A stretch of 64,000 bases of DNA from positions 3,038,001 to 3,102,000 of the forward strand of contig NZ_AP018439.1 of the NCBI RefSeq assembly GCF_009937955.1. The letters are read 5' to 3'. The translations under genes were made by a program, and so were the position numbers. The notes below the pieces were generated by a model. The model saw only the letters and a list, made by a program, of their open reading frames with translations. It did no database searches and was not told the origin of the DNA. Source of the DNA: Undibacterium sp. KW1 (GTDB lineage Bacteria > Pseudomonadota > Gammaproteobacteria > Burkholderiales > Burkholderiaceae_D). Shown piece by piece: positions 17,852 to 27,779 of this stretch; position 1 is the stretch's first letter, and each line of letters starts with the position of its first letter.

Positions 17852-18649
17852 ATGACTTTTAAACCTGCTCATTTGCTGGTAGTACTTCTTGCAACTGCCC
17901 TGCCTGCAATGGCTCAGAACGTAGCTACAGTTAATGGCAAGGCTATCCCTGCCAGCCAACTTGAAGCATTAGTAAAACAAGCGGTAACGCAAGGCCAGCA
18001 GCAGGATACGCCTCAGCTGCGCGCGCAGATCAAGCAAGACCTGATCGTCAATGAAGTCTTGATACAAGAGGCTGAAAAGTCAGGCCTGGCAAAAAATGCC
18101 GATGTAAAACAAGCTATTGAACAAGCACGCCAAACCATTCTGGTTCGCGCAATGATGTTTGACTACCTGAAAAAGAACCCTGTCACTGACGCTGAAGTCC
18201 AGGCAGAATACGACAGGCAAAAAGCTCAGGCAGGCGACAAGGAATATCACCTGTTCAACATCGTTCTGGATACAGAAGATGAAGCAAAAGCCACAATTTC
18301 CAAATTGAAAGGCGGCGCCAAATTTGAAGAGCTGGCCAAACAAGTCTCCAAAGATCCTGGCAACGCCTCTAAAGGTGGTGATCTGGACTGGTCCATACCT
18401 AGCGGCTGGCCTCCAGCATTCGCCCCTGTGCTGAGCAAACTGCAAAAAGGTCAATTTACAGAAACACCTGTAAAAATGACTGATGCCCAAGGCAAAGACA
18501 AGTTCCATATCGTCAAGCTTGATGATACGCGTACAGCGAAATTCCCTACACTTGAAGAAGTGAAACGTGATTTTGTGAACGGCATTTCACAACAACACCT
18601 GCAGGCATTCCAGCAATCCCTGTATAAAAAAGCTAAAATCACCCAATAA
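17852..18649 (+). CDS. Periplasmic parvulin-type peptidyl-prolyl isomerase (PpiC/SurA-like)
   Basis: A 265-residue protein with a signal peptide (MTFKPAHLLVVLLATALPAMA, cleavage near residue 21). An N-terminal SurA-like helical region (LEALVKQAVTQGQQQDTPQLRAQIKQDLIVNEVLIQEA) is followed by a rotamase domain (KEYHLFNIVLDTEDEAKATISKLKGGAKFEELAKQVSKDPGNASKGGDLDWSIP). It should assist folding of outer-membrane or secreted proteins. AGGAACAGACA precedes the ATG. A bidirectional terminator at 18669 closes the yciB-bolA-ppiC run. Confidence 0.92.
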   Translation: MTFKPAHLLVVLLATALPAMAQNVATVNGKAIPASQLEALVKQAVTQGQQQDTPQLRAQIKQDLIVNEVLIQEAEKSGLAKNADVKQAIEQARQTILVRAMMFDYLKKNPVTDAEVQAEYDRQKAQAGDKEYHLFNIVLDTEDEAKATISKLKGGAKFEELAKQVSKDPGNASKGGDLDWSIPSGWPPAFAPVLSKLQKGQFTETPVKMTDAQGKDKFHIVKLDDTRTAKFPTLEEVKRDFVNGISQQHLQAFQQSLYKKAKITQ

Positions 18650-18668
18650 AGTGGTGAAGTGTTAAGAT

Positions 18669-18700
18669 AAAAGAGGCGCAATGCGCCTCTTTTGTTTTTT
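18669..18700. terminator. Bidirectional terminator
   Basis: AAAAGAGGCGCA (18669-18680) pairs with TGCGCCTCTTTT (18682-18693), followed by GTTTTTT; an A-run on the other side serves the minus strand. It ends the parvulin gene and also the convergent solute-binding protein gene. Confidence 0.9.
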
Positions 18701-18721
18701 CCAGCACGTATTTATCAATAT

Positions 18722-19462
18722 TTACTGGTATTTATTGATAATGTTGTTCAATTCCCTATTTTTCTGCAACTCCATCAGGCCTTTATCGAGCTGATCTATG
18801 ATTTGTACAGCCTGGGGATGCTCCTTGCTGACACCAAAATGCAGGGGGTATTTTTCAGTCTGCGGCAAGCTCTGTATCTTGTATGTACTCATGTCCAGAG
18901 GCAAAAGACTCAGGCGGGCAAAGCCCCATAGCACTTCTTGCATATCCACCACAATATCACAATGCCCCCGCTCTATCTTGCGCATGAGGCTGGTATAGCT
19001 GGTTGCGCCACTTTCGATGGCAGAGGGTGGCAGACGAGTATAAAAAGTCGATGAGCCATGTAAAGAGCAGATTTTATATTTCTCCAGATCACTGAGCATT
19101 TGCAGTGGGGGCTGCGGGAACTTTTTTGCAGAATATAAATAAGATGGCGTAAGGCTATGGTAACTGCGGGAAAACACATACACCTTTTCACGCTCAGGGT
19201 TCCTGAACACCGACATCACAATATCGAAACCCTCACGTGCCTGAACCTCAAACAGGCAACGCGCCCAAGGCCTGAGTTCTATTTTTGGGTCGGGAAAGAT
19301 GTTACGCAAGATATCCGCCGACAGTCCCTCAACAGGTGTTCCTGCAGACTTGATATAAGACATGGGCGGCCAGTTGCTATCCCCACCACAAGCACGTACG
19401 CGCTCCGCCGCACCAGCATGATGCAAGAAAAAGAGCATAGCAAAGAAGAGCAGATATCGCAT
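18722..19462 (-). CDS. Periplasmic solute-binding protein (family 3-like)
   Basis: A 246-residue protein with a signal peptide (MRYLLFFAMLFFLHHAGA) and a periplasmic binding protein type II fold: RVRACGGDSNWPPMSYIKSAG near the start, GLSADILRNIF, a middle FDIVMSVFRNPEREKVYVFSRSYHS, and the crossover region LMRKIERGHCDIVVDMQEVLWG. The family binds polar amino acids or related small ligands. No ABC permease or ATPase is next to it, so it is either an orphan SBP or an environmental sensor component. It is single-gene, with purL upstream on the same strand after a terminator. Confidence 0.8.
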   Translation of the reverse strand: MRYLLFFAMLFFLHHAGAAERVRACGGDSNWPPMSYIKSAGTPVEGLSADILRNIFPDPKIELRPWARCLFEVQAREGFDIVMSVFRNPEREKVYVFSRSYHSLTPSYLYSAKKFPQPPLQMLSDLEKYKICSLHGSSTFYTRLPPSAIESGATSYTSLMRKIERGHCDIVVDMQEVLWGFARLSLLPLDMSTYKIQSLPQTEKYPLHFGVSKEHPQAVQIIDQLDKGLMELQKNRELNNIINKYQ

Positions 19463-19570
19463 TTATCTGGAGAAAGTTTCCCTGACGATTCATTATAAGG
19501 AAAGCTGTGCCACGTAAAGGTTTTATTCTGTACTGAGAATGTAAATCATCTTCATAAAGTGAGGGGCAAG

Positions 19571-19608
19571 TAAAAAAGGGGCAATCATTTTCATGATTGC
19601 ACCCTTCC
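19571..19608 (-). terminator. Terminator downstream of purL
   Basis: On the minus strand, GGGTGCAATCAT-GAAA-ATGATTGCCCC forms an 11-bp stem with one mismatch, followed by TTTTTTA. It lies 28 bp past the purL stop codon. Confidence 0.85.
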
Positions 19609-19631
19609 CTTTTAACTGATATCGCGACAGT

Positions 19632-22600
19632 CTAGCCCACGAATACCCGTGCATTGCGGAACATACGCATCCAAGGGGAATCTTCACCCCAACCTTCTGG
19701 ATGCCATGAATGCAATACTGAGCGGAACACACGTTCCGCATGTGGCATCAACACAGTAAAGCGTCCATCTTCATTGGTGACTGAAGTAATGCCCTGTGGT
19801 GAACCATTTGGATTATATGGATAAGCTTCTGTTGCCAGGCCAGCATTATTGATAAAACGCATGGCAACCTGTGCTTTGGCAATGTCGCCAGTCGTTGAGA
19901 AGTCAGCAAAACCTTCACCATGAGCGATAGCGATAGGTGTTTGCGTACCAGCCATACCCTGGAAGAAGATAGAAGCAGACTCGGCCACCTCCACCATGAC
20001 AAAACGGCCTTCGAATTGCTCAGACTTGTTCCTCGTAAATTTAGGCCATGCCTGCGCGCCAGGGATGATGGATTTCAAATTACTCATCATCTGGCAACCA
20101 TTGCAAATGCCCAATCCAAAAGTGTCATCGCGATGGAAGAATTGCGAGAACTGATCAGACATCATGGCATTGAACAAAATCGTTTTAGCCCAGCCCTCGC
20201 CGGCCCCCAGCACATCACCATAAGAGAAACCACCAACAGCAATCAGGCCCTTGAAGTCAGCCAGCTTTGCACGACCGGCAATCAGGTCACTCATGTGCAC
20301 ATCGACTGCTTCAAAACCAGATTTGTGCATGACATAAGCAGTTTCTATATGCGAATTCACGCCCTGCTCACGCAAGATAGCAACCTTGGGGCGCACGCCA
20401 GTCGCAATGAATGGCGCTGCCACATCTTGCTGCGGGTCGAAACTCAGCTTGGGTTGCATGCCTGGATCATTAGCATCCACAATGCGTGCGTATTCAGCAT
20501 CGGCACCGGCAGGGTTATCGCGCAGGCGGGCGATTTGCCAGCTGGTTTTGCTCCATAACTGGTGCAATGCAGTTCTTGGCTGATTATAAATTTGCTTGGC
20601 ATCGCGGGTAAATTCGATGATGCCGCTATTGTTTGGTTTGCCTATGATGTGGCTGCAGGCACCAAGATTGAAGCTACGCAAGACATCCATGACTTCTGAA
20701 CGCTGTTCAGTACGCACCTGTATCACGGCACCCAACTCTTCATTGAACAAGGCGCGCAAGGTCATGTCATTGCGACGTTCAGACACCTGGCTTGCCCAGT
20801 TCTTGGCATCCCCCTGATCTGCTGCATGCTCGCTATCCATGGTCAGGATATCGAGATTGACCGATAAACCAGCACGGCCAGCAAAGGCCATTTCACACAG
20901 ACTGGCGTACAGGCCGCCGTCTGAGCGGTCATGGTAAGCCAGTAATTTGCCTTCACTATTCAACTGCTGGATAGCGGCAAAGAAGGCCTTCAGGTCTTCT
21001 GCGCTTTCGACGTCAGGCGCATCATTGCCGAGTTGCTGCATGACTTGCGCAAAGCAGGAAGCACCCAGGCGATTCTTGCCACGGCCCAGGTCGATCAGGA
21101 TCAGACTGGTATCACCTTGGTCCAGGCGAATTTGCGGCGTCAGTGACTTGCGTACGTCATACACGGGCGAGAAGGCAGAAATAATCAGTGATACCGGTGA
21201 GGTCACGGCCTTGCTTTGCCCTTCATCCTTCCAGGTGGTTCGCATGGACAGGGAATCCTTACCCACCGGGATACTGATACCCAGCGCCGGGCACAATTCC
21301 ATGCCAACTGCCTTTACCGTATCAAACAGGGCGGCGTCCTGCCCAGGCTGGCCACAGGCTGCCATCCAATTGGCCGACAGTTTGATATCAGAGATATCTT
21401 TGATCGGTGCAGCAGCGATATTGGTGATGGCTTCACCAACCGCCATACGGCCAGATGCAGCAGCATCAATCACGGCCAGAGGTGTACGCTCGCCCATGGA
21501 CATGGCTTCACCCAGGTAGCCTTCCAGGCTCATGGTGGTCACGGCGCAATCAGCTACTGGTACCTGCCATGGGCCAACCATCTGATCACGCACGGATGTA
21601 GCACCCACTGTGCGGTCACCAATGGTGATCAGGAAGGATTTATCAGCAACCGTAGGCAGGCTCAATACGCGCTCAGCGGCAACTTGCAGATCGATGCCCG
21701 TCAAATCAATTTTAGGGAAGTCATTGCTGACGTGGGTAACATCCCTGTGCATTTTTGGCGGCTTGCCCAGCAAGACATTCATGGGCATATCGACTGGTGA
21801 AGTATCGTTCAGCGGATCGATGACGCGCAATTGACGTTCTTCAGTCGCAGTACCAACCACGGCAAACGGGCAACGCTCACGTTCGCAGAAATGGCGGAAC
21901 AGTTCCAGGCTTTCTGGTGCTATACCCAGGACATAACGCTCCTGCGACTCATTACTCCAGATTTCTTTTGGTGCCATACCGCTTTCTTCCAACGGTACTT
22001 TACGCAAATCAAACAGCGCACCACGTTTGGCATCATTGGTGATTTCTGGGAAAGCATTCGACAAACCACCAGCACCAACGTCATGGATGGACAGGATGGG
22101 ATTATTCTCCCCCAACTGCCAGCAGGAATTGATGACTTCTTGCGCACGGCGTTCCATTTCAGGATTACCACGCTGTACCGAGTCGAAATCCAGATCCGCA
22201 GTATTAGTACCAGTTGCCATCGAAGATGCAGCACTGCCACCCATGCCTATGCGCATGCCAGGACCACCCAGCTGTATCAGCAGGCTGCCTACAGGAAGAT
22301 CATTCTTTTTGGTGAGTTTGTCCGAGATATTGCCTATACCGCCGGCAATCATGATGGGCTTGTGATAGCCATAGACCGTGCCGCCGACATTTTGCTCGAA
22401 GGTACGGAAATAACCACCCAGAACAGGACGGCCAAATTCATTATTGAAAGCAGCCCCCCCCAAAGGGCCTTCTATCATGATCTGCAATGGTGAAGCAATG
22501 CGGTCTGGCTTGCCGTAGGCATCCACAGTAACTTTTGTAGTCAGGCTGTCACCAGCGTTTTCCCATGCCTGGCGTGCGCCTGGCAACATCAGGTTGGATA

Positions 22601-23627
22601 CGGTAAAGCCAGTCAGGCCCGCTTTTGGACGGGCACCGCGACCTGTGGCGCCTTCGTCACGAATTTCACCGCCAGCGCCAGTAGAAGCGCCTGGAAATGG
22701 AGAAATGGCTGTAGGGTGATTATGCGTTTCCACTTTCATCAGGGTATGCGTCAGTTCTTCTGTTACCTGATAGATTTGGTCTTTACCGGATGGGAAGAAA
22801 CGTTTGACGACTGCACCTTCCATGATGGAAGAATTATCGCTGTAGGCAACGATCGTGCCCTTGGGTTGCAACTCATGCGTGTTCTTGATCATCTGGAACA
22901 GGGATTTATCCTGCTTCTGACCATCGATAGTCCAGTCTGCATTGAAAATCTTGTGACGGCAATGTTCGCTGTTCGCCTGCGCAAACATCATCAGTTCTAC
23001 GTCTGTAGGATTGCGCTTTGCTATAGTGAAAGCATCAACCAAATAATCGATCTCGTCATCAGACAGAGCCAGGCCGAGTTCGCTATTTGCTTGTAACAGC
23101 GCCGTCTTGCCGCCTTGCAGTACATCAACATGCTCCAGATCTTTGGCAACCAGTTCAGAGAACAGTGCCTGCGCTTGCTGCGCATCGGCCAGCACCATTT
23201 CTGTCATGCGGTCATGCAAGAGTGCAGCCACCTGCTCACGGCTGCCATCGGCGAGTTTTTTAGCACCGCCCAGCAAACCAGTCTTGACTTGCACATAGTA
23301 GATAATGCCGCGCTCAAGACGATGGATATGTGTCATGCCGCAATTGTGGACGATGTCTGTGGCCTTGCTGGCCCATGGCGATATCGTGCCGAAACGTGGA
23401 ATCACGACAAACACATCACCTTCACTGCTGGCGGTAAATGCATCGCCGTATACCAGCAAGGCATTCAGACGGTCAGCGTCTTCTTTGAGCAGTTCAGAGG
23501 CAACATCAACGAAATGGACATAGCGACCAGTAACGCCAACAATATTGGCATCAACAGCTTGCAAACGAGAGAGAAGACCGGAGGTACGAAAAGCAGACAG
23601 GGCGTTGGAGCCTGGCAATATCAACAT
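19632..23627 (-). CDS. purL: Phosphoribosylformylglycinamidine synthase (large, single-chain)
   Basis: FGAM synthase, the fourth step of de novo purine synthesis: FGAR + Gln + ATP to FGAM. The single-chain proteobacterial type has about 1331 residues. The start at 23627 ([14 protein letters not shown]) matches the family N-terminus; the open frame runs to a TTG at 23675 but that part looks non-coding. The ATPase core includes [59 protein letters not shown] and MGGSAASSM. The C-terminal glutaminase domain shows LGICNGCQM with the catalytic Cys, then IAHGEGF and HPEGWGED with catalytic His/Glu. It is its own transcription unit. Confidence 0.98.
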   Translation of the reverse strand: MLILPGSNALSAFRTSGLLSRLQAVDANIVGVTGRYVHFVDVASELLKEDADRLNALLVYGDAFTASSEGDVFVVIPRFGTISPWASKATDIVHNCGMTHIHRLERGIIYYVQVKTGLLGGAKKLADGSREQVAALLHDRMTEMVLADAQQAQALFSELVAKDLEHVDVLQGGKTALLQANSELGLALSDDEIDYLVDAFTIAKRNPTDVELMMFAQANSEHCRHKIFNADWTIDGQKQDKSLFQMIKNTHELQPKGTIVAYSDNSSIMEGAVVKRFFPSGKDQIYQVTEELTHTLMKVETHNHPTAISPFPGASTGAGGEIRDEGATGRGARPKAGLTGFTVSNLMLPGARQAWENAGDSLTTKVTVDAYGKPDRIASPLQIMIEGPLGGAAFNNEFGRPVLGGYFRTFEQNVGGTVYGYHKPIMIAGGIGNISDKLTKKNDLPVGSLLIQLGGPGMRIGMGGSAASSMATGTNTADLDFDSVQRGNPEMERRAQEVINSCWQLGENNPILSIHDVGAGGLSNAFPEITNDAKRGALFDLRKVPLEESGMAPKEIWSNESQERYVLGIAPESLELFRHFCERERCPFAVVGTATEERQLRVIDPLNDTSPVDMPMNVLLGKPPKMHRDVTHVSNDFPKIDLTGIDLQVAAERVLSLPTVADKSFLITIGDRTVGATSVRDQMVGPWQVPVADCAVTTMSLEGYLGEAMSMGERTPLAVIDAAASGRMAVGEAITNIAAAPIKDISDIKLSANWMAACGQPGQDAALFDTVKAVGMELCPALGISIPVGKDSLSMRTTWKDEGQSKAVTSPVSLIISAFSPVYDVRKSLTPQIRLDQGDTSLILIDLGRGKNRLGASCFAQVMQQLGNDAPDVESAEDLKAFFAAIQQLNSEGKLLAYHDRSDGGLYASLCEMAFAGRAGLSVNLDILTMDSEHAADQGDAKNWASQVSERRNDMTLRALFNEELGAVIQVRTEQRSEVMDVLRSFNLGACSHIIGKPNNSGIIEFTRDAKQIYNQPRTALHQLWSKTSWQIARLRDNPAGADAEYARIVDANDPGMQPKLSFDPQQDVAAPFIATGVRPKVAILREQGVNSHIETAYVMHKSGFEAVDVHMSDLIAGRAKLADFKGLIAVGGFSYGDVLGAGEGWAKTILFNAMMSDQFSQFFHRDDTFGLGICNGCQMMSNLKSIIPGAQAWPKFTRNKSEQFEGRFVMVEVAESASIFFQGMAGTQTPIAIAHGEGFADFSTTGDIAKAQVAMRFINNAGLATEAYPYNPNGSPQGITSVTNEDGRFTVLMPHAERVFRSVLHSWHPEGWGEDSPWMRMFRNARVFVG

Positions 23628-23764
23628 GGTGAGCGAGGTAGTTGAGGCAATGTACACAAAACCTGCCGTGCACAAGTGCTGGTTGGATCAGAAAGCGTGA
23701 TTATACCTTGATGCCCAAGCTGACTCCAGACGCCAGCAGGAAGAAATTGCCTTGACTACCAAAC

Positions 23765-25483
23765 TCAGTTCATAAACAAGGTAGTTCGGCCGATTTTTTT
23801 AATTTTTTTGAATTTATACGCATATTTTTTACACATAAAGCACTCTGTCTGGCTGTCTGGTAGTTTTGGGTTTTTATCCAAATCCTCATCAAGAACAAGC
23901 AAAACGACGGATTGCTTATCTAACAAAGTATCAAAACTACTATCTGAAAGAACAATATTATTCTTATGAAGTTTATTTCCCCAAAACAAATCACTACTAC
24001 GGCTATCAACTACTCTTACCGGCTGCTTCAAGTAAAATGGCAATGAAGATTGATGTTCAAACACCTTAAATAAAAATACTTCATGCTTAGCTTCAATTGT
24101 TGACAATTCAGCCAACAAGGGCTGAGTAGAAGTCCATTGTGCGGCGGCTTGTAAAAGCCCAATAAACGCCAGCAACATCAATGCTGGCAAAGCGATAAAC
24201 GGGAAGATTCCAAAGCGCACTTTGCGCCAGACAAGACCCCCAATACCTGCGCTCAACAGACATGCAGCCAGCATGAATTCCCGTAAGAACTGCTTTCCAT
24301 CCATGCCATACACCACTAGCGAAGACAGCTGATGATTCGTCTGTTTACCTATCCACCAGGCGGCGAGGCCAAATAATGCTGCCAAAAACACACCCACCAA
24401 TGCCCGGCCCCATGCAGCACCAAAACCTCTATCTTCCAGCGCGATGGCCAGTTGCAATGCAGCCAGCGGCATGACAACGACAAGATAATAATTCGCCTTG
24501 GCACTGGATAAAGAAAAAAACAGGACTGGCATGATCCAGGCGCAAGCGAGGAAAAAATGCAGGGTTCTTGGTGTTTGCTGCTTTGCCTTCACAAATAAGA
24601 GCACAGGCAAAAAGAAGGACCAGGGGAAGAGGTAGAGCACCATCCTCGGCAGGTAATACCACCAGGCACCAGCATAATAATCATGCGGTTCGCGCTTGCC
24701 CAAAAACCGCAGCACATGCTCGTTGATGAAATAAAACCAGGCAAATATAGGCTCAGCCAGAATGGCAGCAATATGCCAGGGCAAGGCTATCAATAAGAAA
24801 ATCCCTATCGCTTTTATATCAAACCAGGCGATGATTCTTTTTTGAAAATCTCTTAGCGAACTGGAAAACAATATGGTGTAAATAAAACTCACAGCGCCAA
24901 ATAAAATAATGGCAACAAAGCCCTTGGCCAGCAAGGCAAATGCCAATAAACCCAAACACCAATTGAGCTTCTTCTTTTCTCCTGAGACGCTGTACAGGTA
25001 ACCAAACATCAGCGCACCTGTCAAAAATACGGTCAGCAGCATATCAAACATCAGAGTGCGTGACATCGCCATGACACCCAAGCCACTGATGAACATCAAG
25101 GCAGCCAGACGCGAGGCAGCGATCCGTGCTATCTGCCTGCCAAACCACAAAATCAAAGCCACGCAAGACAGTGCAGACATCGCAGGCACCAGCCGGGCCG
25201 CCCATTCATTTTCGCCAAACACTGCAAAAGAAATCGCCGTCAGCCAGTACAGCAGAGGCGGTTTTTCCATATAGGCCAGACCATTCAGATGCGGAATGAT
25301 CCAATGATGCCAGTTACCAGATGCCAGCATTTCCCTGGGGATTTCTGCGTACAGGCCCTCATTGTTGTCTAATATCGGGTAGCAACCAAGACCGTAAGCC
25401 AAAAAGAAGATAGCAAACAACCAGACCAGCCAGGCAGGTATGGCAGGTTGAGGCAGTTCATTTTTGGCTTGTACAACATTCAT
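23765..25483 (-). CDS. ArnT-like / GT39 family membrane glycosyltransferase
   Basis: A 572-residue polytopic membrane protein with about twelve hydrophobic segments. The first periplasmic loop contains LDNNEGLYAEIPREMLASGNWHHWIIPHLNGLAYMEKPPLLYWLTA, the signature of GT-C enzymes (PMT/ArnT family) that use polyprenyl-phosphate sugars; the acidic residue in NNEGLYAE is the expected catalytic site. The C-terminal 110 residues (from about 23765 to 24110) are hydrophilic and A/T-rich compared with the rest. Likely roles are lipid A or glycan modification; the donor and acceptor cannot be told. No sugar-biosynthesis genes are nearby. Confidence 0.8.
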   Translation of the reverse strand: MNVVQAKNELPQPAIPAWLVWLFAIFFLAYGLGCYPILDNNEGLYAEIPREMLASGNWHHWIIPHLNGLAYMEKPPLLYWLTAISFAVFGENEWAARLVPAMSALSCVALILWFGRQIARIAASRLAALMFISGLGVMAMSRTLMFDMLLTVFLTGALMFGYLYSVSGEKKKLNWCLGLLAFALLAKGFVAIILFGAVSFIYTILFSSSLRDFQKRIIAWFDIKAIGIFLLIALPWHIAAILAEPIFAWFYFINEHVLRFLGKREPHDYYAGAWWYYLPRMVLYLFPWSFFLPVLLFVKAKQQTPRTLHFFLACAWIMPVLFFSLSSAKANYYLVVVMPLAALQLAIALEDRGFGAAWGRALVGVFLAALFGLAAWWIGKQTNHQLSSLVVYGMDGKQFLREFMLAACLLSAGIGGLVWRKVRFGIFPFIALPALMLLAFIGLLQAAAQWTSTQPLLAELSTIEAKHEVFLFKVFEHQSSLPFYLKQPVRVVDSRSSDLFWGNKLHKNNIVLSDSSFDTLLDKQSVVLLVLDEDLDKNPKLPDSQTECFMCKKYAYKFKKIKKIGRTTLFMN

Positions 25484-25575
25484 AGTTGGAACGACTTCTT
25501 TCCCACGAGAATGGGACTTGTCTCAATTTAATTTTCAAGTAGCGAACTTTATCTAGTCTTGCCAAATAAAGCAAA

Positions 25576-25605
25576 AAAAAGACAAGCAAAACTGCTTGTC
25601 TTTTT
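25576..25605. terminator. Terminator downstream of the HDOD gene
   Basis: AAAAAGACAAGCA (25576-25588) pairs perfectly with TGCTTGTCTTTTT (25593-25605) across a 4-nt loop, with A/T runs on both sides. It terminates the minus-strand gene ending at 25624. Confidence 0.9.
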
Positions 25606-25623
25606 GGTTAAGGCAAAAGCTGA

Positions 25624-26841
25624 TCAGGCTACAGAAGCGACATTTTTTGCCCAAACCAGCGCTGCCATGTGCGCAGCATTTAAATCTGGCGGGGTGATCT
25701 TCAGCGTCTCTGCCAGAGAGCCAACCAGCATGCTGTTCAACTCACACGCCTCAGCCAGGGCCAGGAAAGGTCCATAAGTACCGCCACGGGAGATCAAGGC
25801 CTCAGTGACTACTTCAGGCAACTGTATCGATGACAGCACCTCTTCCATGGGGATGCCCAACAACCTGTCCAGCAAAGAGAACATACCTGCCACAAACAGG
25901 TTTTCGGCCTCGCTCTTAGACATTTTGCTCTGCCCCAGAATTTCAGCCAAGCGGCCACGAACAATGGCAGTTTCCAGCAAGACTGGGGAATAACCGCTGG
26001 TACTCGCAGTTGCCAGCAATAGCGTCAGCCAGCGATACAAGGGACTGTAACCCAGCATTTGCACGGCATGCTTCAAGGATTGCACTTCAGTACGCAAACC
26101 AAAGCCAGCCGAGTTTATGTAACGCAAAAGTTTATAGGCCAGTGTTGCATCGCGTTTGACAACCGCTTCAAGCTGCTGGATGTCGGCATTTTTTCTAACC
26201 ATTTCCATCAACTGCAAAATGGTCGTCTGGGATGTATTTAAAGTCTTGGGCGCAGTACTTGGCCTTGGCGTCAGATGCAATTTACCGACAAAGCTGTCAA
26301 GACCCAGGGCTGAGCAGGCATCAAAATCCTGCCAGGCATTGACATTGCGGGCGACCATGCGCACCGTCGATTGCTTCAATGTTGCATACACCTTTGCCTG
26401 TGAAGCAAAATTAGCCGCATTCAATTTGACTTCAAGATGGGTAATTTGCGCAAAATAAGCGCGCTCCAGCGTAGTCACCTCAGCACCACGCAGGCAGATA
26501 CCATAACCCAGTTGGCGCAACTCAGTCACTGCTGCCAGCGTATCCGGGTCGGCAAAGTATTTTTTATGGAGTATCAGTACAGTATTTTTAGCAGGCAGTT
26601 GCTTTAAGCCTTCTGCATGCAATAACTCTGGAACGGCTTCAAGGAACAGCAGGCTATCGCCAAGCAGGAAGCCCTTGTCATCGTCATGCAATTGTACGGC
26701 AACGAATTCAAGCAAGGCGCTCAGGCTTTCTGTGCTTGCTTCTGCATTCTGATCCGGCTGCTGCCAGGAAATTTGAAAACCAATGACTCGCTGTTTAGGA
26801 TCGAGTAGTGGCTCTCTTACGATGAAGCTTTCTTCTATCAT
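25624..26841 (-). CDS. EAL-like plus HDOD signalling protein
   Basis: A 405-residue protein of the YuxH/HDOD plan. The N-terminal half (about 1-200) resembles an EAL domain (FIVREPLLDPKQRVIGFQISWQ; YFAQITHLEVKLNAANFASQ) but I see no EAL or metal-binding motifs, so it is probably catalytically dead. The C-terminal half (about 205-400) is an HDOD domain: TILQLMEMVRKNADIQQLEAVVKRDATLAYKLLRYINSAGFGLRTEVQSLKHAVQMLGYSPLYRWLTLLL, without an HD phosphohydrolase pair. Such proteins integrate c-di-GMP or motility signals. It is located just downstream of the chemotaxis block but separated from it by 445 bp. Confidence 0.85.
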   Translation of the reverse strand: MIEESFIVREPLLDPKQRVIGFQISWQQPDQNAEASTESLSALLEFVAVQLHDDDKGFLLGDSLLFLEAVPELLHAEGLKQLPAKNTVLILHKKYFADPDTLAAVTELRQLGYGICLRGAEVTTLERAYFAQITHLEVKLNAANFASQAKVYATLKQSTVRMVARNVNAWQDFDACSALGLDSFVGKLHLTPRPSTAPKTLNTSQTTILQLMEMVRKNADIQQLEAVVKRDATLAYKLLRYINSAGFGLRTEVQSLKHAVQMLGYSPLYRWLTLLLATASTSGYSPVLLETAIVRGRLAEILGQSKMSKSEAENLFVAGMFSLLDRLLGIPMEEVLSSIQLPEVVTEALISRGGTYGPFLALAEACELNSMLVGSLAETLKITPPDLNAAHMAALVWAKNVASVA

Positions 26842-27286
26842 CTTAGTATTATTTATGTTGGATTAATATGATTGAAAAATTCAGACCCCGGGCTGCAGTG
26901 AAAATCAACAAAGCCGACTCTGCCTTACAACACCCGGACATTAACTTGAACATAACTTGAAACGCTGTTCAAGACTGCAATCGCAAGCCACCGCCTTACT
27001 ATCAACGACAACCTCATCATTCATATAATTGCCTGCAGCGCATTGCAGGTAAACACAGGTCAACTTTATTCTCTTTATCACCTTCCGGGCAAAAGCGAGC
27101 AAGCAATATGGCTTTTACAGATTTTTGCCTGTCAAATCAGAGCACTGTCGCAAAGTTTTGCCATGTTGCGGCAGCCTGCTCACTTGCACTGGCTTACTTG
27201 CACTGGCTTAATCAGGAGATTTAATGCCTGAGTGCCTGAGTTAAAGCACTTACGCAATGTCATCTCCTGGCAAACTGATTGCCCTG
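26842..27286. other. Intergenic region between HDOD gene and cheY, with short tandem repeats
   Basis: About 445 bp without a convincing gene. It includes a perfect tandem 14-mer (acttgcactggctt twice, 27182-27209), a tandem 8-mer (tgcctgag twice, 27225-27240) and nested inverted repeats, CAGGAGAT (27213-27220) with ATCTCCTG (27262-27269) around AGTGC/GCACT (27231-27250). These could fold into the 3' end of the cheY transcript, but no T-run follows. The promoter of the HDOD gene must lie in the left part. Confidence 0.6.
27182..27240. repeat. Two short tandem repeats (14-mer x2 and 8-mer x2)
   Basis: Exact tandem copies acttgcactggctt (27182-27195, 27196-27209) and tgcctgag (27225-27232, 27233-27240), located 47-105 bp downstream of the cheY stop codon. 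Confidence 0.85.
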
Positions 27287-27676
27287 TTATTTCCCGAGTT
27301 TTTCGAAAATCTTTGTCAGTTTTTCATCTAAAGTAGCTGCAGTAAATGGTTTTACTACATAGCCATTTGCACCAGCCTGCGCAGCAGCAATGATGTTTTC
27401 TTTTTTGGCCTCGGCCGTGACCATAAGTACCGGCATTTTTGACAAAGCTGGATCAGCACGGATGTGCTGCAACATCGTCAGCCCATCCATGTTAGGCATG
27501 TTCCAGTCAGAAATGACGAAATCGAAATCACCATTCTTCAACTTTGCCAGTCCCATTGCTCCATCTTCGGCTTCATCGACATTGGAATATCCCAATTCTT
27601 TCAGCAAATTCCGCACTATGCGACGCATAGTAGAAAAATCGTCGACTACTAAAAATTTGAGATTTTGATCAGCCAT
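27287..27676 (-). CDS. cheY: Chemotaxis response regulator CheY (end of che block)
   Basis: A 129-residue single-domain receiver that, when phosphorylated by CheA, binds FliM to switch rotation. It shows the acidic pair DD in [17 protein letters not shown], phospho-acceptor Asp in [14 protein letters not shown], Thr in LMVTAEA and Lys in [10 protein letters not shown]. The sequence [17 protein letters not shown] is very close to enterobacterial CheY, so this copy is the likely motor-binding one. It is the last gene of the che block, 103 bp after cheB. An upstream TCCGATAA (minus strand) may indicate its own FliA promoter. Confidence 0.95.
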   Translation of the reverse strand: MADQNLKFLVVDDFSTMRRIVRNLLKELGYSNVDEAEDGAMGLAKLKNGDFDFVISDWNMPNMDGLTMLQHIRADPALSKMPVLMVTAEAKKENIIAAAQAGANGYVVKPFTAATLDEKLTKIFEKLGK

Positions 27677-27715
27677 GAATTACTCCACTATTTCTTTAAG
27701 GACAGTTATTAGCAT

Positions 27716-27723
27716 TATCGGAC
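27716..27723 (-). promoter_or_regulatory. Possible sigma-28 -10 element upstream of cheY
   Basis: TCCGATAA on the minus strand matches seven of eight positions of the FliA -10 GCCGATAA, 40 bp before the cheY start. The -35 at the expected distance (ACCGTTTT) is only a partial match, so this is weak. Confidence 0.3.
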
Positions 27724-27779
27724 AAATTGAGATAAAACGGTGGTGAAATTGCTGTAACACATTAAATTCTATCAAAACG

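Noticed and set aside
27043..27231. 62-codon plus-strand frame between the HDOD gene and cheY
   Set aside because: Low complexity, runs through the tandem repeats, lacks a ribosome-binding site and family resemblance.
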